64,000 bases of DNA. It comes from Chlamydoabsidia padenii (Eukaryota > Mucoromycota > Mucoromycetes > Mucorales > Cunninghamellaceae). Where the stretch lies: assembly GCA_025330725.1 (NCBI GenBank), contig JAIWND010000002.1, positions 1,726,001-1,790,000 of the forward strand, given 5' to 3'. The notes under the pieces were generated by a model. The model saw only the letters and a list, made by a program, of their open reading frames with translations, did no database searches and had not been told where the DNA came from. Numbering within the stretch: position 1 is the stretch's first letter; the number at the start of each line of letters is the position of its first letter. Shown in pieces: positions 23,185 to 34,562 of the stretch. The position numbers and the translations under genes are program-made.

Positions 23185-26100
23185 ATGGCAACAATCAACT
23201 CATCTGAATCTTTTACAATGTCTACCAGTAAACGATCAAGAACTTCATCTTTGCCTGCCATATCGACCTTCCGTACAAACAACAATCAACAAGTGGTCAC
23301 CACGTTACCCATCCATAACATCAAAATCAAATCAGAACTCACCTGGACACAACTTATTCATGCTGAAATCATCGGTAAGACTTTATATAAGCAATACTTC
23401 ATAATCATCTCCTCTTGCTTACTCTCTTTTTTTTTTTATTTTATTTTTATTAAAACAGCTGTTACAAGTGCTATGCGTAAAAACGCCCGGTGGTCAGGCA
23501 CGAATGTTAATGGCCTTCATATGGGTGGACTTGGAATGAGTATGGGTTTACGAAAAGGGAAATCCCATGCACAGGACCGCGATTCGAAAAACGAGGTAAG
23601 TCCCTATTACAATGAAAAACAGTGCATAGAGGAGGAAGGGGAAGGACTATACTGATTATCATTATTATCATCTTTTTATGGCAACTAGGAAAACCCCCTT
23701 ATGGCTGGATTTACTAGTCTTCGAACTTATTTAGAAGGCATACAAGGTAAACATGAAAACTCTCTCTCTCAATTCCTGACTAATTTGTTTTGTTTTGTTT
23801 GTATTGTATATGTAGATGTGAAGGACCTGGACGCTTTGATTCTATTAAACCCATTCTTGGAAGTGATTCGATCTGGTAGTACTACTGGACCTATTGCTGG
23901 AACGGCTCTTGGAAGCGTGGAAAAGTTTTTACATTATGGCATTGTGGGTAGGTCATTGTCTCAAATATTAATCGATACATTTTACTAATCATCTCTTGTT
24001 TTTGATGGGTATAATGATTAGGTTTGCATAATCCAAGTATTGCCTTTGCTATGAATGCTCTGTCATCGGCTGCAACACACTGTAAATTTGAAGCATCCGA
24101 TGCCGCATCCGATGAACTGGTCCTACTCCGTATGCTACAAGTCCTTCAAGCGACTCTAACAAGTGAATGTGGCCAAGTATTAAGCGACGAAGCTGTTTGT
24201 GAAATGATGGAAACGGGTCTTAGTATGTGCTGTCAAATGCGACTAACTGGTAAGGATCAATAATACTCGATAACACTACTGTTTGAATAATCATCACTCA
24301 CTCACTCTTCTATCTTTTACTTTTATATAGATATGCTTAGACGATCTGCTGAACATGTTATGACGAAAATGGTAATATCAATCTTTGAAAGGTAATGTTG
24401 AATCAAGTGTATAAGGGGGGGGGGAATACTCTAACTGATGCTTTTGTATATCTGTAGATTAAAAACTCTCGAAGACGAATGGCAACTTGTTGATACACCT
24501 ACGGAACCCGATAACGATGCACACTCAGCTGTTGATGCATCAACCACACATGCGCCGCATATGAGTCCACCAAAACCATCACCCTCTCCTGCGCCTACTG
24601 ACATGGCTGCAGAAGATAATGTCTCAAACACCAACATGACACCTTCTCTTGGCGAAGCAGAACATCACGACATCTCGGAACAATCTCAAGTAACAACTCC
24701 AGTCAATGACAATGACTATTCAACAACATCTCCTTCACTCAAAGAAACCACTCCTCATGATGAAAAGGGTGAAGATATTCAACAAAACCAAGGTAAATCA
24801 TCATACCATATTAAAAGATAGAGAGCCAGGGTAATTGATCATGATCTTTTTTTTTTAAAAAAAAAAAAAAATCATTTGTAGATTCCGCCCCTCTGCGGCC
24901 CTATGGACTTCCTGCCATTCGAGAATTACTAAGGGTATTGGTATCTTTGGTCAATCCACATGAACACAAGCACACAGACTCCATGCGCATGATGGCTTTA
25001 AGTATCTTGAATGTTGCTTTTGAAGTAGGTGGACGAAGCATCAGTCGATTTGAAGGCCTTTGTGGACTTGTTACAGATGAATTTTGTAAATTCCTCTTCC
25101 AGGTAAAAAACTAAAAAAGAAAACAAGAAGAAAAAGAATAACATTAATCTATATATTAATCTAGCTTGCTAAAACGGACTCGACACCACTTTTATCTCTC
25201 GTCTTGCGAACAATCACTACTGTCTTTGATACATTCCGACCTCACATCAAACTACAACAAGAACTCTTTTTATTTTTCCTCATCGAACGATTATCACCCT
25301 CATCCGGTATGGGAAGTCGTGGCGTAATGGTGGACGTGGATGAAGAAGGAAATATCAGCTTTGTGTCATCAGCATCCTCTCTCGACAACGCAACAGGTGG
25401 TAGATCATCGCCCTCTCCATCATCAACAACAGGGTCAGCAACATCAGTATCAGCAGCAATAGACAATGGTGCTAATCAAGTGGATATCCGAAGTGGCTCG
25501 CCAAATATGTTTTTAAGCAAATCAAACGACTACTACTCATCCAAATCACACAAGTCAAGTTATTCGAACTCTGATCATTATATGATTCCTGGTGAAGTCC
25601 GTGAAATGCTCCTGGAATGCTTACTTCAATGTGCTCGGGTACCGACATTTATGGTGGACCTTTGGTTTAACTATGATTGTGATTTGTCCTGTGGTGATCT
25701 GTTTGAAGAACTGATTCAATTCTTAAGCAAGGTAAAATTGTTATAAAACACATTGATGATTATCATGTAAACTCATTTTGTCTTTTATAGAACTCATTCC
25801 CTGATCCTCACAAATACTCTGCTATGAACTACCATGTTCTTTGTCTGGATACTCTCCTCATGTTTATAGATCATATGGTAGAACGGGTGGATTACGAAGC
25901 AAGTAGACATGATTATAAGAGAAACAGAACATGACGTTTATCTAACTATATACTCTTCTCCATCTATCTTTAAACTATAGGCCGAACAATCTGAAGATAA
26001 TAGCTATGTGGTAAGTTGGGGAAACTGATGATTCTGACGAACAGCTCTGACTCGATTCTTGTCATTTTTACTAGGAACTCACTTCAGCGGATGAACTCTT

Positions 26101-28646
26101 GGAACGCAAGGCTAGGAAACGAATCATCTTGACAGGCTCCAGACTATTCAACGAAAACCCAAAGAAAGGCATCGCTTATTTGAAAGGTATGAACTGAATG
26201 CTCCTTATTGACATACCATCACTAAACAAATATCGTTTTTATATCTAATACACACATAGAAAAAGGTATTATCCAGGTGGACGCAAGCAACGACACCACA
26301 GAAAGCCTAGCGCAATTCCTCCGATCCACTCAACAACTCAACAAGAAAAGTTTGGGTGAATATCTGGGCAAAAAAGACAACTTTGATCTACTACAAGTGT
26401 TTATGCGGCAATTCAATTTCGAAGGGGTAAAGGAAAAAGGGAAAGGAAAAGCGGAGAGAAAGGAGGAAGTTGAAGTAGATACTAACTCTAATTGTATTGA
26501 TAGAAACGTATGGACGAAGCATTACGGATGGTTTTGGAAACATTCCGACTTCCTGGTGAATCTCAACAAATCATGCGTGTCACGGATACCTTTTCTGAAG
26601 TCTACTTTGAATCAAAACCTGCCGAAATTGTAAATGAAGATGCCACCCAGATCCTTGCTTACTCTATCATCATGCTAAATACTGATCAGCATAATCCACA
26701 AGTCCGAGTAAGTAATGCATGTGAAGAAGACATGACAAACTGTATACTAATGACATAAACTTTCTTTTTTCTTTTTTGGGTAGCGACGAATGACATTGGA
26801 AGATTATATGCGAAACTTACGCGGTGTAAATGGCAATGCGGATTTCCCGAAGGACTACTTGGTAAGACACGCTAAAAGAAAGGAATAACAAGGACATAGG
26901 AGCTCACTCCACCTCTTCATTATAGCGCGAAATATATGAAGCCATTCGACAAGACGAAATTGTGATGCCCGAAGAACACGAGGGAAGACTGGGATTCAAC
27001 TATGCTTGGAAACAACTACTTCATCGATCCACTACTTCTGCTCCATTTGTTGTATGTGATACATCGAGTTATGACAAAGCTATGTTTGAAATGTCATGGA
27101 AGCCTGCCATTGCCGCCATCTCTTACGGTAAGTGGTGAAGAAGAAAATAATCAAGAAAAGGAAAAGCTAACACACTTCAATCTATCACATAGCATTCAAC
27201 ACAGCTCAAGACGATGCCACACTTCAAAAAGCGATATCAGGATTCCATCAATGTGCCATGTTATCAGCTCATTTTGAACTATACGATGTATTTGACAGTA
27301 TTGTGGTGAATCTGGCGACAATGACGGGTTTATTGGATATGTCCGGACATTCGAGCTCATTACCTGATCCCATTGTTGATGTTGCTGGTGAAAAATACGT
27401 GATCAGCTCACTTGCCGTGCGGTTTGGAAGAAACTACAAGGCCCAATTAGCAGCGGTGGTAGCATTTACTATTGTGACAAGACATGGAAACTCACTACGA
27501 AATGGGTGGACAAAGGTAAGGGAGAAAAGAAAAGAAAACCACCATTGATCTCACTCTTTTTGATTTATCCAACATAGATTCTGCAGGTGATTCGAAATTT
27601 GTTTTTGAACTCGTTACTTCCTCATTCTATGCTTCAAGTGGAAGACTTCTTGTCTGGAACAACAAGCATTCCTCTAAAACCCAAGAACATAACACCTTCA
27701 AGGCAACAGCAACGAAGAGATGGTTCTTTACTGTCTACTTTATCATCATATCTACTCTCACCTTACTCCAATGATGAAACTTACCGTGCCGATCCTACTG
27801 AAGAAGAGGTGGAAAGTACCATGTGTGCTGTGGACTGTGTGGCTGCTTGTCGCCTGGAGGAATTATTTAATGATATCAGGTAATCAGTCATACTCGTGAA
27901 CAATATAGGGGTTTGAAGTATACTAACTGACTTTTTTGCTTTATTTTTGATATTGTAGTAACTTGGAAATGGAACCTTTACAAGCCTTGATGACTGCGAT
28001 TGGAAATGTAGGTTACGATCACGAAGCTGTCAAAAATGCCGAATCTTCCATCCCTTATGATCCTGCAACTGTTTTGTTTTTGGAATTCATGATCACCATC
28101 ACCATTAGAAATCACAACCGAATTGATTTGCTTTGGTAAGTCCAATAGAAGAAGAAAAGAAAAAGAAAAGAGGGAAGGGAACTAATGGCATGCTCACACT
28201 TCTTCTATTTAGGCCATATGCTACTGGTTATATCTTCAAAATCCTTGAACATGCAGAAAAACAAAGTGTCTTGGTGGTGGAAAGGACCGTAGTCGGATTA
28301 CTTCGATTGTGTATCAGGATTGCTGCAAAGGTAATACACACAGACAACACACAAAGGAGGGGAACATTGGAATTGACGATTGTTTATCTATTTTAGGACA
28401 AGATGCGGGATGATATATTAAAATGCCTCCAATTACTACGTGATTTCCCACCTGCAGTAGTGAAAGCTGTGGCGGAACAACTGATGGCTGGGATATACAA
28501 CTTATCTTCAGCAAACTCTGAAAATCTAAAGTAAGTATAAGATCCATACAGAATCATTCATACTCACTTTTTTTTTGAACCATAGTAATGCCGAATTCCT
28601 CAATACCATACTTGAAATCAAGCAAAAGGTGGCCAGCTCTTTGTGA
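23185..28646 (+). CDS. Sec7-domain Arf guanine nucleotide exchange factor, GBF1/Gea class
   Basis: Activates Arf GTPases at the early Golgi for COPI recruitment. Twenty-two exons: 23185..23374, 23459..23595, 23689..23746, 23816..23947, 24022..24249, 24331..24391, 24458..24792, 24882..25102, 25165..25731, 25791..25898, 25981..26010, 26075..26186, 26260..26426, 26504..26707, 26784..26861, 26926..27127, 27193..27515, 27578..27879, 27959..28135, 28213..28330, 28397..28530, 28586..28646; 1314 aa. Order: DCB/HUS region, disordered Ser/Pro insert, HUS end, Sec7, then HDS region. The Sec7 core has MRQFNFEGKRMDEALR, the LPGESQQIMR loop, the catalytic Glu loop, and YSIIMLNTDQHNP; IVMPEEHEG follows. The intron after exon 10 begins GCAAGT, and the next exon is only 30 nt. 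The protein is slightly shorter than yeast Gea1/2, so distal HDS repeats may be reduced. Confidence 0.93.
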
Positions 28647-29244
28647 TAAAATAGAAAACCCTAGTATTAGAAATTTTTTTAATTGGTTGGCTCTGATAGT
28701 GATAGACAATTTATACAAATAAACGACAAACCCAATCTATGATATACATATTGGTTTAGACCTGGGAAGGTGAAAATTAAAGTGCAAGTTGGTTTGATAA
28801 TATGGGTTTTAAAATCCCGATAGAGATGGAAATGGTTTTGCAACAGACGTGGCAAAACTTGGTATTATCTGAAGTTGGTTTTTCTTTTGATTTAGCAACC
28901 GGTAGGACCATCAGGCATTCAATACAATGATAATAGCAAAGAGTAAACTTGGTAATGATGGGGTATGGTTGGTGAAGTAAGAAAAAAACATCCACGATCA
29001 ACTTCAAGTGTTTTCAAATCCCGCGACTTGCATCTTTTTAGCATGATAAGCAACATAAAGCGAGACTATCTTTATCCTTTTTTGACATTGTCGATGCAAA
29101 AGGAATGACAGGTACATATGAAACTTTAACTTGGTTCCATTGAAATGAGTGTACTTTTTACTGAGAATACATCAGAAAAGTACGCACCTTGTTTATCGGA
29201 ATCGGTTTGCTAGCTGGGTGGGACCTGATACTCCTGAGCTGGTC

Positions 29245-29500
29245 TGATTTCCATGCCCAACTTATTCCGCCACTCTAAGTCGGGGTTTACATTTCAAAAT
29301 CAGATTCTGCATGAATTTCTTGATTAGTCGAACCCTCTTTCACGGTCAGAGGTGCTCTACACGACGAACAACTCAGGTTTGAAAAAAAAATTCAAAGTCT
29401 TTTCAACCGAGTTGGCCTGATTTCTATAATCTTTTCCCCCAGGGTTGGCCTGACATCTACGCCTCCGTGCCCAAAGTCGGGATTTACATTTCAAAATCAG
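29245..29500. repeat. Short degenerate direct repeats
   Basis: Two units about 190 bp apart share TGGCCTGA/TGGTCTGA, GCC...CCGCCACTCTAAGTCGG-like text and TTTACATTTCAAAATCAGA (first ends near 29307, second near 29500). The second unit contains the core CGGGATTT (29478); the first has CGGGGTTT. This ties the dispersed motif to a repeated DNA context here. Confidence 0.55.
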
Positions 29501-29640
29501 AGAGAGGAAGGAAGGTTTTTTTTTATAACCATACAGTACGAGCCTTTCCCTTCCCCCAGCAATCAAGTCATTTGAACCCCGGTCAGGCTTGAAAATGAGT
29601 ACCGTTGAATCGCCTCAAAACACAATCTCATTCTACATCC

Positions 29641-30070
29641 TTTTTTTCACAAAAGTCAGGTTAAAACGATCGTAAGACTGTATAGCTCCATACAGTGGAC
29701 TTGGGATATTGGTCATTATGTCAAGTTTGTCGGAAATAGACTAAGGAATGCTCATGGTCACTTTTGTCATTAGTACCGCTTGTCCATTAAGGCAGTAGAG
29801 CTCTCTTAAGATTCCAGGCGATAGTAAGCGGGTTTTGAATTAAGTTTTGTCGTGTGTGTCAATTTTCAATCTGCAACTTTTTTTCACAAAAGTCAGGGTA
29901 AAACGACCTTGAGGCTATACTGCTCCATACAAGGTATTTGGTACAACGGCCACTATGTAAAGTTTGCTGGAAATAGCCTAAGGAATGCTCATGGTCACTT
30001 TTGTCATTAGCATCACTCATCCATTAAGCCAGTAGAGCTCTCTCAAGATTCTAGGCGAGAGTACGCGGGT

Positions 30071-30110
<40 letters not shown>

Positions 30111-30340
30111 GCAGAATGAAAATTGACACACAAGACAAAACTTATTTCAAAACCCGCTTACTCTCGCCTGGAATCTTGAGAGCTCTATTGTGTCAATGAA
30201 CAAGTGATGCTGATGACAAAAGTGACCATGTGCATTCCTTAGCCTATTTCCAGCAAACTTTACATAATGACCAATATCCCAAGTCCACTGTATGGAGCAG
30301 TATAGCCTCAAGATTGTTTTACCCTGACTTTTGTGGGATG
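29641..30340. repeat. Three copies of a ~230-bp element, two of them in inverted orientation
   Basis: Copy A (plus, about 29641..29874), copy B (plus, about 29879..30074) and copy C (minus, about 30107..30340) share the start TTCACAAAAGTCAGG, the middle AAGGAATGCTCATGGTCACT and the end GGCGAGAGTA(A/C)GCGGGTTT. B and C face each other across an A32 run (30075..30106), so the locus can fold into a long hairpin. Flanks of A and C also match (ACACACAAGACAAAACTT in one orientation), so the unit extends to about 230 bp. No ORF, no transposase and no obvious terminal repeats: a non-autonomous element or MITE-like unit is the simplest reading. Confidence 0.75.
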
Positions 30341-30449
30341 TGACAAATCGGCACTTGAATTTTAAAAATTTAGTGGGAAAAAATAAAAGACACAATGGTT
30401 CACTTCTTCTCTCTTCCATTCTTACTTACATCTTACTTTATTTTTCGAA

Positions 30450-31392
30450 ATGCAACAACACGAACTCTCTCTGTCCGATGACGATGTCTTTTATGACAAT
30501 GACTCCGTACGCCTGTCAGATGATGACGAATTTTTCGACGACGATTTGGACCTACAAGCAATGGCTCTTGCGGTGGCAATCTTAAGAAAACGGCGAGCGG
30601 ATCGCCGGAAGTATCCTCTTCCATCTGTAAGTAATTTACTCAAATAATAGTTAGGGATATTTTAAAATCCATATAATTACTAACATTCCTTTCTTCCTTT
30701 GTCTTCCTTTGGTAGGGTCCCGCGTCTGACTCGGTTACCAGCGCGAAACAGTGAAAACTCATGTGATAATACCTTTGTCCACTTTTACTTGCATGACATC
30801 CTTGATGGCGTGTTTTCCAAAGAATCTTTACTTCATTGGATTTGGTAATTCATGCAAGATGCGAACTCTGATGCGGGTATTAACTTTTTTTTTAAAAAAA
30901 AATAATAATTATAGGGCCAACGGATGGCTGATGACTTCTGAGGACGAGCAATCGGGAAAGACACTAAAACCTGATTGGGTCGCTTTTGTAAAGCCATGGA
31001 CCAACAGATTTGCCCTTGTCGCCTGCGAAGTGAAGCCGCCGATGTCCTGGGTATTTTGGTGGAAGGTAAGTAATTCTCTTATGACAAAAAGGCAACTTTA
31101 ATCGATAAGGATTCTTTTTACTTAGACTTGAATGTGAGAACCTTTGTGATGGAATTTGGTGGGTGAAGCGATTTGCCGTATGATACAGCTTCGACAGGTA
31201 CGCTTGGTTTCCCAACTCTCTGATTTGGGATCATTCCCGGCTCTCTTTGAAGCATTCATGCGAGTGAAGGGCCTATCTGTTACCATTGGAAAAGAACTTG
31301 AAAAGACGCAACTTGAACAATCTCATCGAAAACGACTAATGACATGCTCCACCGTTTATCCCTCCTCATCATGGAAGCGAAGCAAGAAGTAA
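30450..31392 (+). pseudogene. Decayed gene of a PD-(D/E)XK nuclease-like family
   Basis: Readable pieces occur in order but not in one frame. Piece 1 (30450..30629): acidic N-terminus then AMALAVAILRKRRADRRK, ending at a good donor GTAAGT with a TACTAAC branch. Piece 2 (about 30719..30846) continues PRLTRLPARNSENS...HDILDGVFSKESL but needs a one-base shift from the acceptor. Piece 3 (from 30915): ANGWLMTSEDEQ, KPDWVAFVK and FALVACEVKPP; the D ... ExK spacing fits a PD-(D/E)XK active site. Then VLGILVEG and, after another intron, FVMEFGG and RMIQLRQVRLVSQLSD, separated by a frameshift near 31162. A segment between EVKPP and VLGILVEG seems lost. I infer membership of a lineage-repeated Mucoromycota family; that is from memory of the pattern, not a search. 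Confidence 0.5.
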
Positions 31393-31442
31393 TCCCTCTG
31401 GTCTCTCCCTCTCTATTTTTTTTTTACTATCACTATACCCAC

Positions 31443-31487
<45 letters not shown>

Positions 31488-31880
31488 TTTACTCTTTGTC
31501 TTTATCAATAAAAATTATAACTTTATATAAAAATAAAAAAGTCTATATAGCAAATATGAAATTATGCATTTTAAAATCCCGACCTCCAAATAGGACATCT
31601 TCATGGAAATAAGTAGGATCATTAAACTGTTGCGATTTGGGTCTTGTGTATAATATTGTTAAAAACCAAATAAACCAAGTTATAGTATGTGCTAATGTAC
31701 TAATCACACTAAGCACTTTCGCATCCACATCTACATCTTCATACATAACCCAACATTTACATTCATCACACATTATGTTACATGGTAAAAGACAAGGTTT
31801 ATCAATGATCTATTTATTAAAAATTGCAATATAAAACTAGAATGAAGGGATGATGTAGTTAGCTGTCTAATAAATCCATA
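31393..31880. other. Convergent gap with TA repeat
   Basis: A (TA) run at 31447..31486, AATAAAAATT-type signals near 31508, and a CGGGATTT motif in minus orientation at 31569..31581. No gene seen. Confidence 0.55.
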
Positions 31881-33236
31881 CTAAAAAAGAGCCACCAAAG
31901 CGACCAAGATGATGGACAGAGCCATTTGGCTAACATGAAGTTGTACAGAAGAAGCATCACTTGATCCACCACCACCGCCATTTGCCGTTGATGTTGTAGA
32001 TGATGTTTTGTTGGAAGGCACCGCCAGACTTTTATATTGACAACTAGAGGATTCACAATAACATTTATTACCTATAGGATCCCACCATGTCGAGCTACAA
32101 AATAAAAGAAGTCAGGTTATTAACAGCGATTCACTTTTTTTTTTTTTTTTGTGGGGGGAATATACTTACTCGCAGTTTTCAGGTACAGGGTATCTATATC
32201 CAGTCGATCCATTCTTCATAGTGGAGTCCGGTGTAGGTGATGATAAACTAGGTGCAACACTTGGACAGTTGAAGCAAGTTTTAAAGTTGGAAGTACCAAA
32301 GTTGCAACTAAACAGATGAATTAAAAAAGGATGAGTATGAGGTTGTTGTTATATTTTACAGGTGATGTTGAACTTACTTGTTTAATAATGAATCATCAAT
32401 GCCACCCGAATTATCATCATCCAATCCATTACATATTTCATTAGGAATCACCGGCTTGTCACATTTCATATAAGGTTGGTTTCCAAGTTCAGAAGCCTTG
32501 ACAGGGTTCTTCATCCAATAGAGTAATTGTTCATTCGATACTACCCAAACATCCTTCATTTCTGATACAGTCTTGATCAAGTTGACGACGCTATCCAATA
32601 AAGGTTTTGGATCAGGTAAACCAGGGTAGGATGACAGATGAGCTAAAGAAGAAGAAGAAGTCAATGCTAATCCATCCCCCACCCCCGTTTATTAGTATTA
32701 CTTACTTGGATGCACATAGATACCAAAAGGTTGACGTCCACCATTATAATGCTTGTTAAAAGTATCCATACTCCCTATATAGAGTCAAAGAAGAGAGAGA
32801 GAGAGTTGAGTATTTCATTTTTTTTTTTCCTTTTCATACGAGAGTACTTACACTTTGTGACATCTTGTGGAGATCCAGCCAGATAGACATCCATCAACTG
32901 AGGTACATTACCACTACCCATTACCGCATACATGGGTACTTCCCAAAGCCCAGGAAGCTTCAACGCAGGATCACATACACCTGTCCAGCAATCATTGGCC
33001 ATCCCATTATCCAAAGTGTAAGGCCAAAACCGGTCATTGTCACCACTAGCACTGGAGCTAGAGTCGTAGCTGAATTGTTGTTGAGATAGCTGTTTCAAAG
33101 TGTCGGTGGTGTAATTCAAAAAAGGTGCACGGAATCCTTGAATCTTGTTCAAGGGAATCCCACCATACTGATGAAGCATCGCCTTGGCACTGGAGATTTC
33201 CTCTATAGTTTATAAAAGACAACGTTAGTAACCATT

Positions 33237-33267
<31 letters not shown>

Positions 33268-33868
33268 GTTATTCTTTTTTATTTACCTCCAGAAGGACTA
33301 CCCACATGAGAGAAGGTATGACTAGAAAGAAGGCGGAAGAAGAGTGAGAAATGGCGGGATTTCAAATATTTTCAAAAAAGGGAGTGTGGGGTGATATTTA
33401 TAGACGCTACTTACTCGGCGACTTCATGCCCATGGGCATACCATTGTTGTACCAAAGAGAAATCAGTATATTGCATACTAATATACCAAGTGCCTTTGCC
33501 TTTACATCCATTAGGATTACTAGAAGAATAAAGATGTCACTAAAGTAGTCTTATAAAAAGAGAGAGAAAAGGGGGGGGGAGAGGGACAACACTTACGTGA
33601 CATCAAGCATGCGTTGAGCGGTGTTATACAATGCTTCTTGGACGGAATCATCAAAAGTAACCACGACAAATTGAGGAGTATCTTTTGGATCGAGACCATT
33701 AGGTGGTTGACTGGATGCACAATGACAATTCTTTGATAATTGACAAGTAGCAGGATCACAAGAGTAAGAAGTTGAGGTGGATGAGGTTTGAGTGGTGGCA
33801 CCTTCTTGGGCTTGAATCAAGCAGCCGGTGGATAACAGTGCAAGAGCAGCACAGGATAAAAACTTCAT
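31881..33868 (-). CDS. CE4 polysaccharide (chitin) deacetylase-like protein, secreted and GPI-anchored
   Basis: Exons: 33597..33868, 33415..33519, 33287..33321, 32852..33202, 32706..32774, 32378..32642, 32170..32307, 31881..32094; 482 aa. A signal peptide (MKFLSCAALALLSTGCLIQA) is followed by a Cys-containing segment and a NodB domain: TFDDS (71-75, catalytic and metal Asp; the usual Gly is Ser), HTFSH (127-131, metal-binding His pair), RAPF (162-165) and PFGIYVHP as the last motif. The C-terminus has a Gly/Ser-rich stretch and a hydrophobic end (MALSIILVALVALF), typical of GPI attachment. The expected role is removal of N-acetyl groups from chitin in the wall, giving chitosan, which is abundant in Mucorales. 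The extra Cys-rich region before the anchor is not a recognised domain. An intronic CGGGATTT motif lies at 33355. Confidence 0.88.
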
Positions 33869-34562
33869 ACTGTGTATAACAAAAAAATAATAAAAAGTGA
33901 GAAAAAAAAAAGTGGAAGAAGAAAAAGAAAAGGGAGAATGATAGATCTTCTATAAAAGAAAGGATGCCACTGTAGAATCAAAATAAATCAACCAATCAAA
34001 ACGATTGTTCCTGAAAATATATTAAAATGCCGACTTTGTGGTTCCAAATAAAGAAATCGTCGTTGACTCGGTAAATTGATTTAATTGGTTGTGTTACCTA
34101 TACATCATGGTAAAGTTAATCCAGTCTATGTTTGCATTCATCCGACATGTCGATCCACATCTGAGGAACTTTACTTGATGTTACACGCACGCCACTGTTT
34201 TGATTGTTAGCCTTTGGTTTTCAAGGGGTTGATACTCTTTACATCAGATAAATGGACACTTTGCTCCCACTGAATTATGATCTGAGGATATATAACACAT
34301 CAGGTTTGTCTAGATTATGAGGAGGCAACATATTTCATGAATCGAATGATCATCATTAAAAAGGATAACAATGAAAAGTACAATATGTTTCAAAACATAA
34401 AGAATATCAAAGTAGGAGGTCGTTTTATTAATAATACTATAAAAAAAGGATGATTTTATTGTTGTGTGCAGCATAAATAAAAAAAGAATACTATATGAGT
34501 AAAACGGGGGGGGGGATTGTCAAATGAGCTATTTGTATTGAGGGGGGGGAGGCAGATGAAGA
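33869..34562. other. Intergenic, deacetylase promoter
   Basis: AT-rich with two G8-G9 runs near 34507 and 34542. No gene or CGGGATTT copy seen. Confidence 0.5.

Larger units (their letters stand above)
28647..30449. other. Repeat-rich intergenic stretch
   Basis: Holds CGGGATTT motifs at 28808, 29012 and 29478, a diverged pair of short direct repeats, and three copies of a roughly 230-bp element (separate entries). No coding gene supported. Confidence 0.6.
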
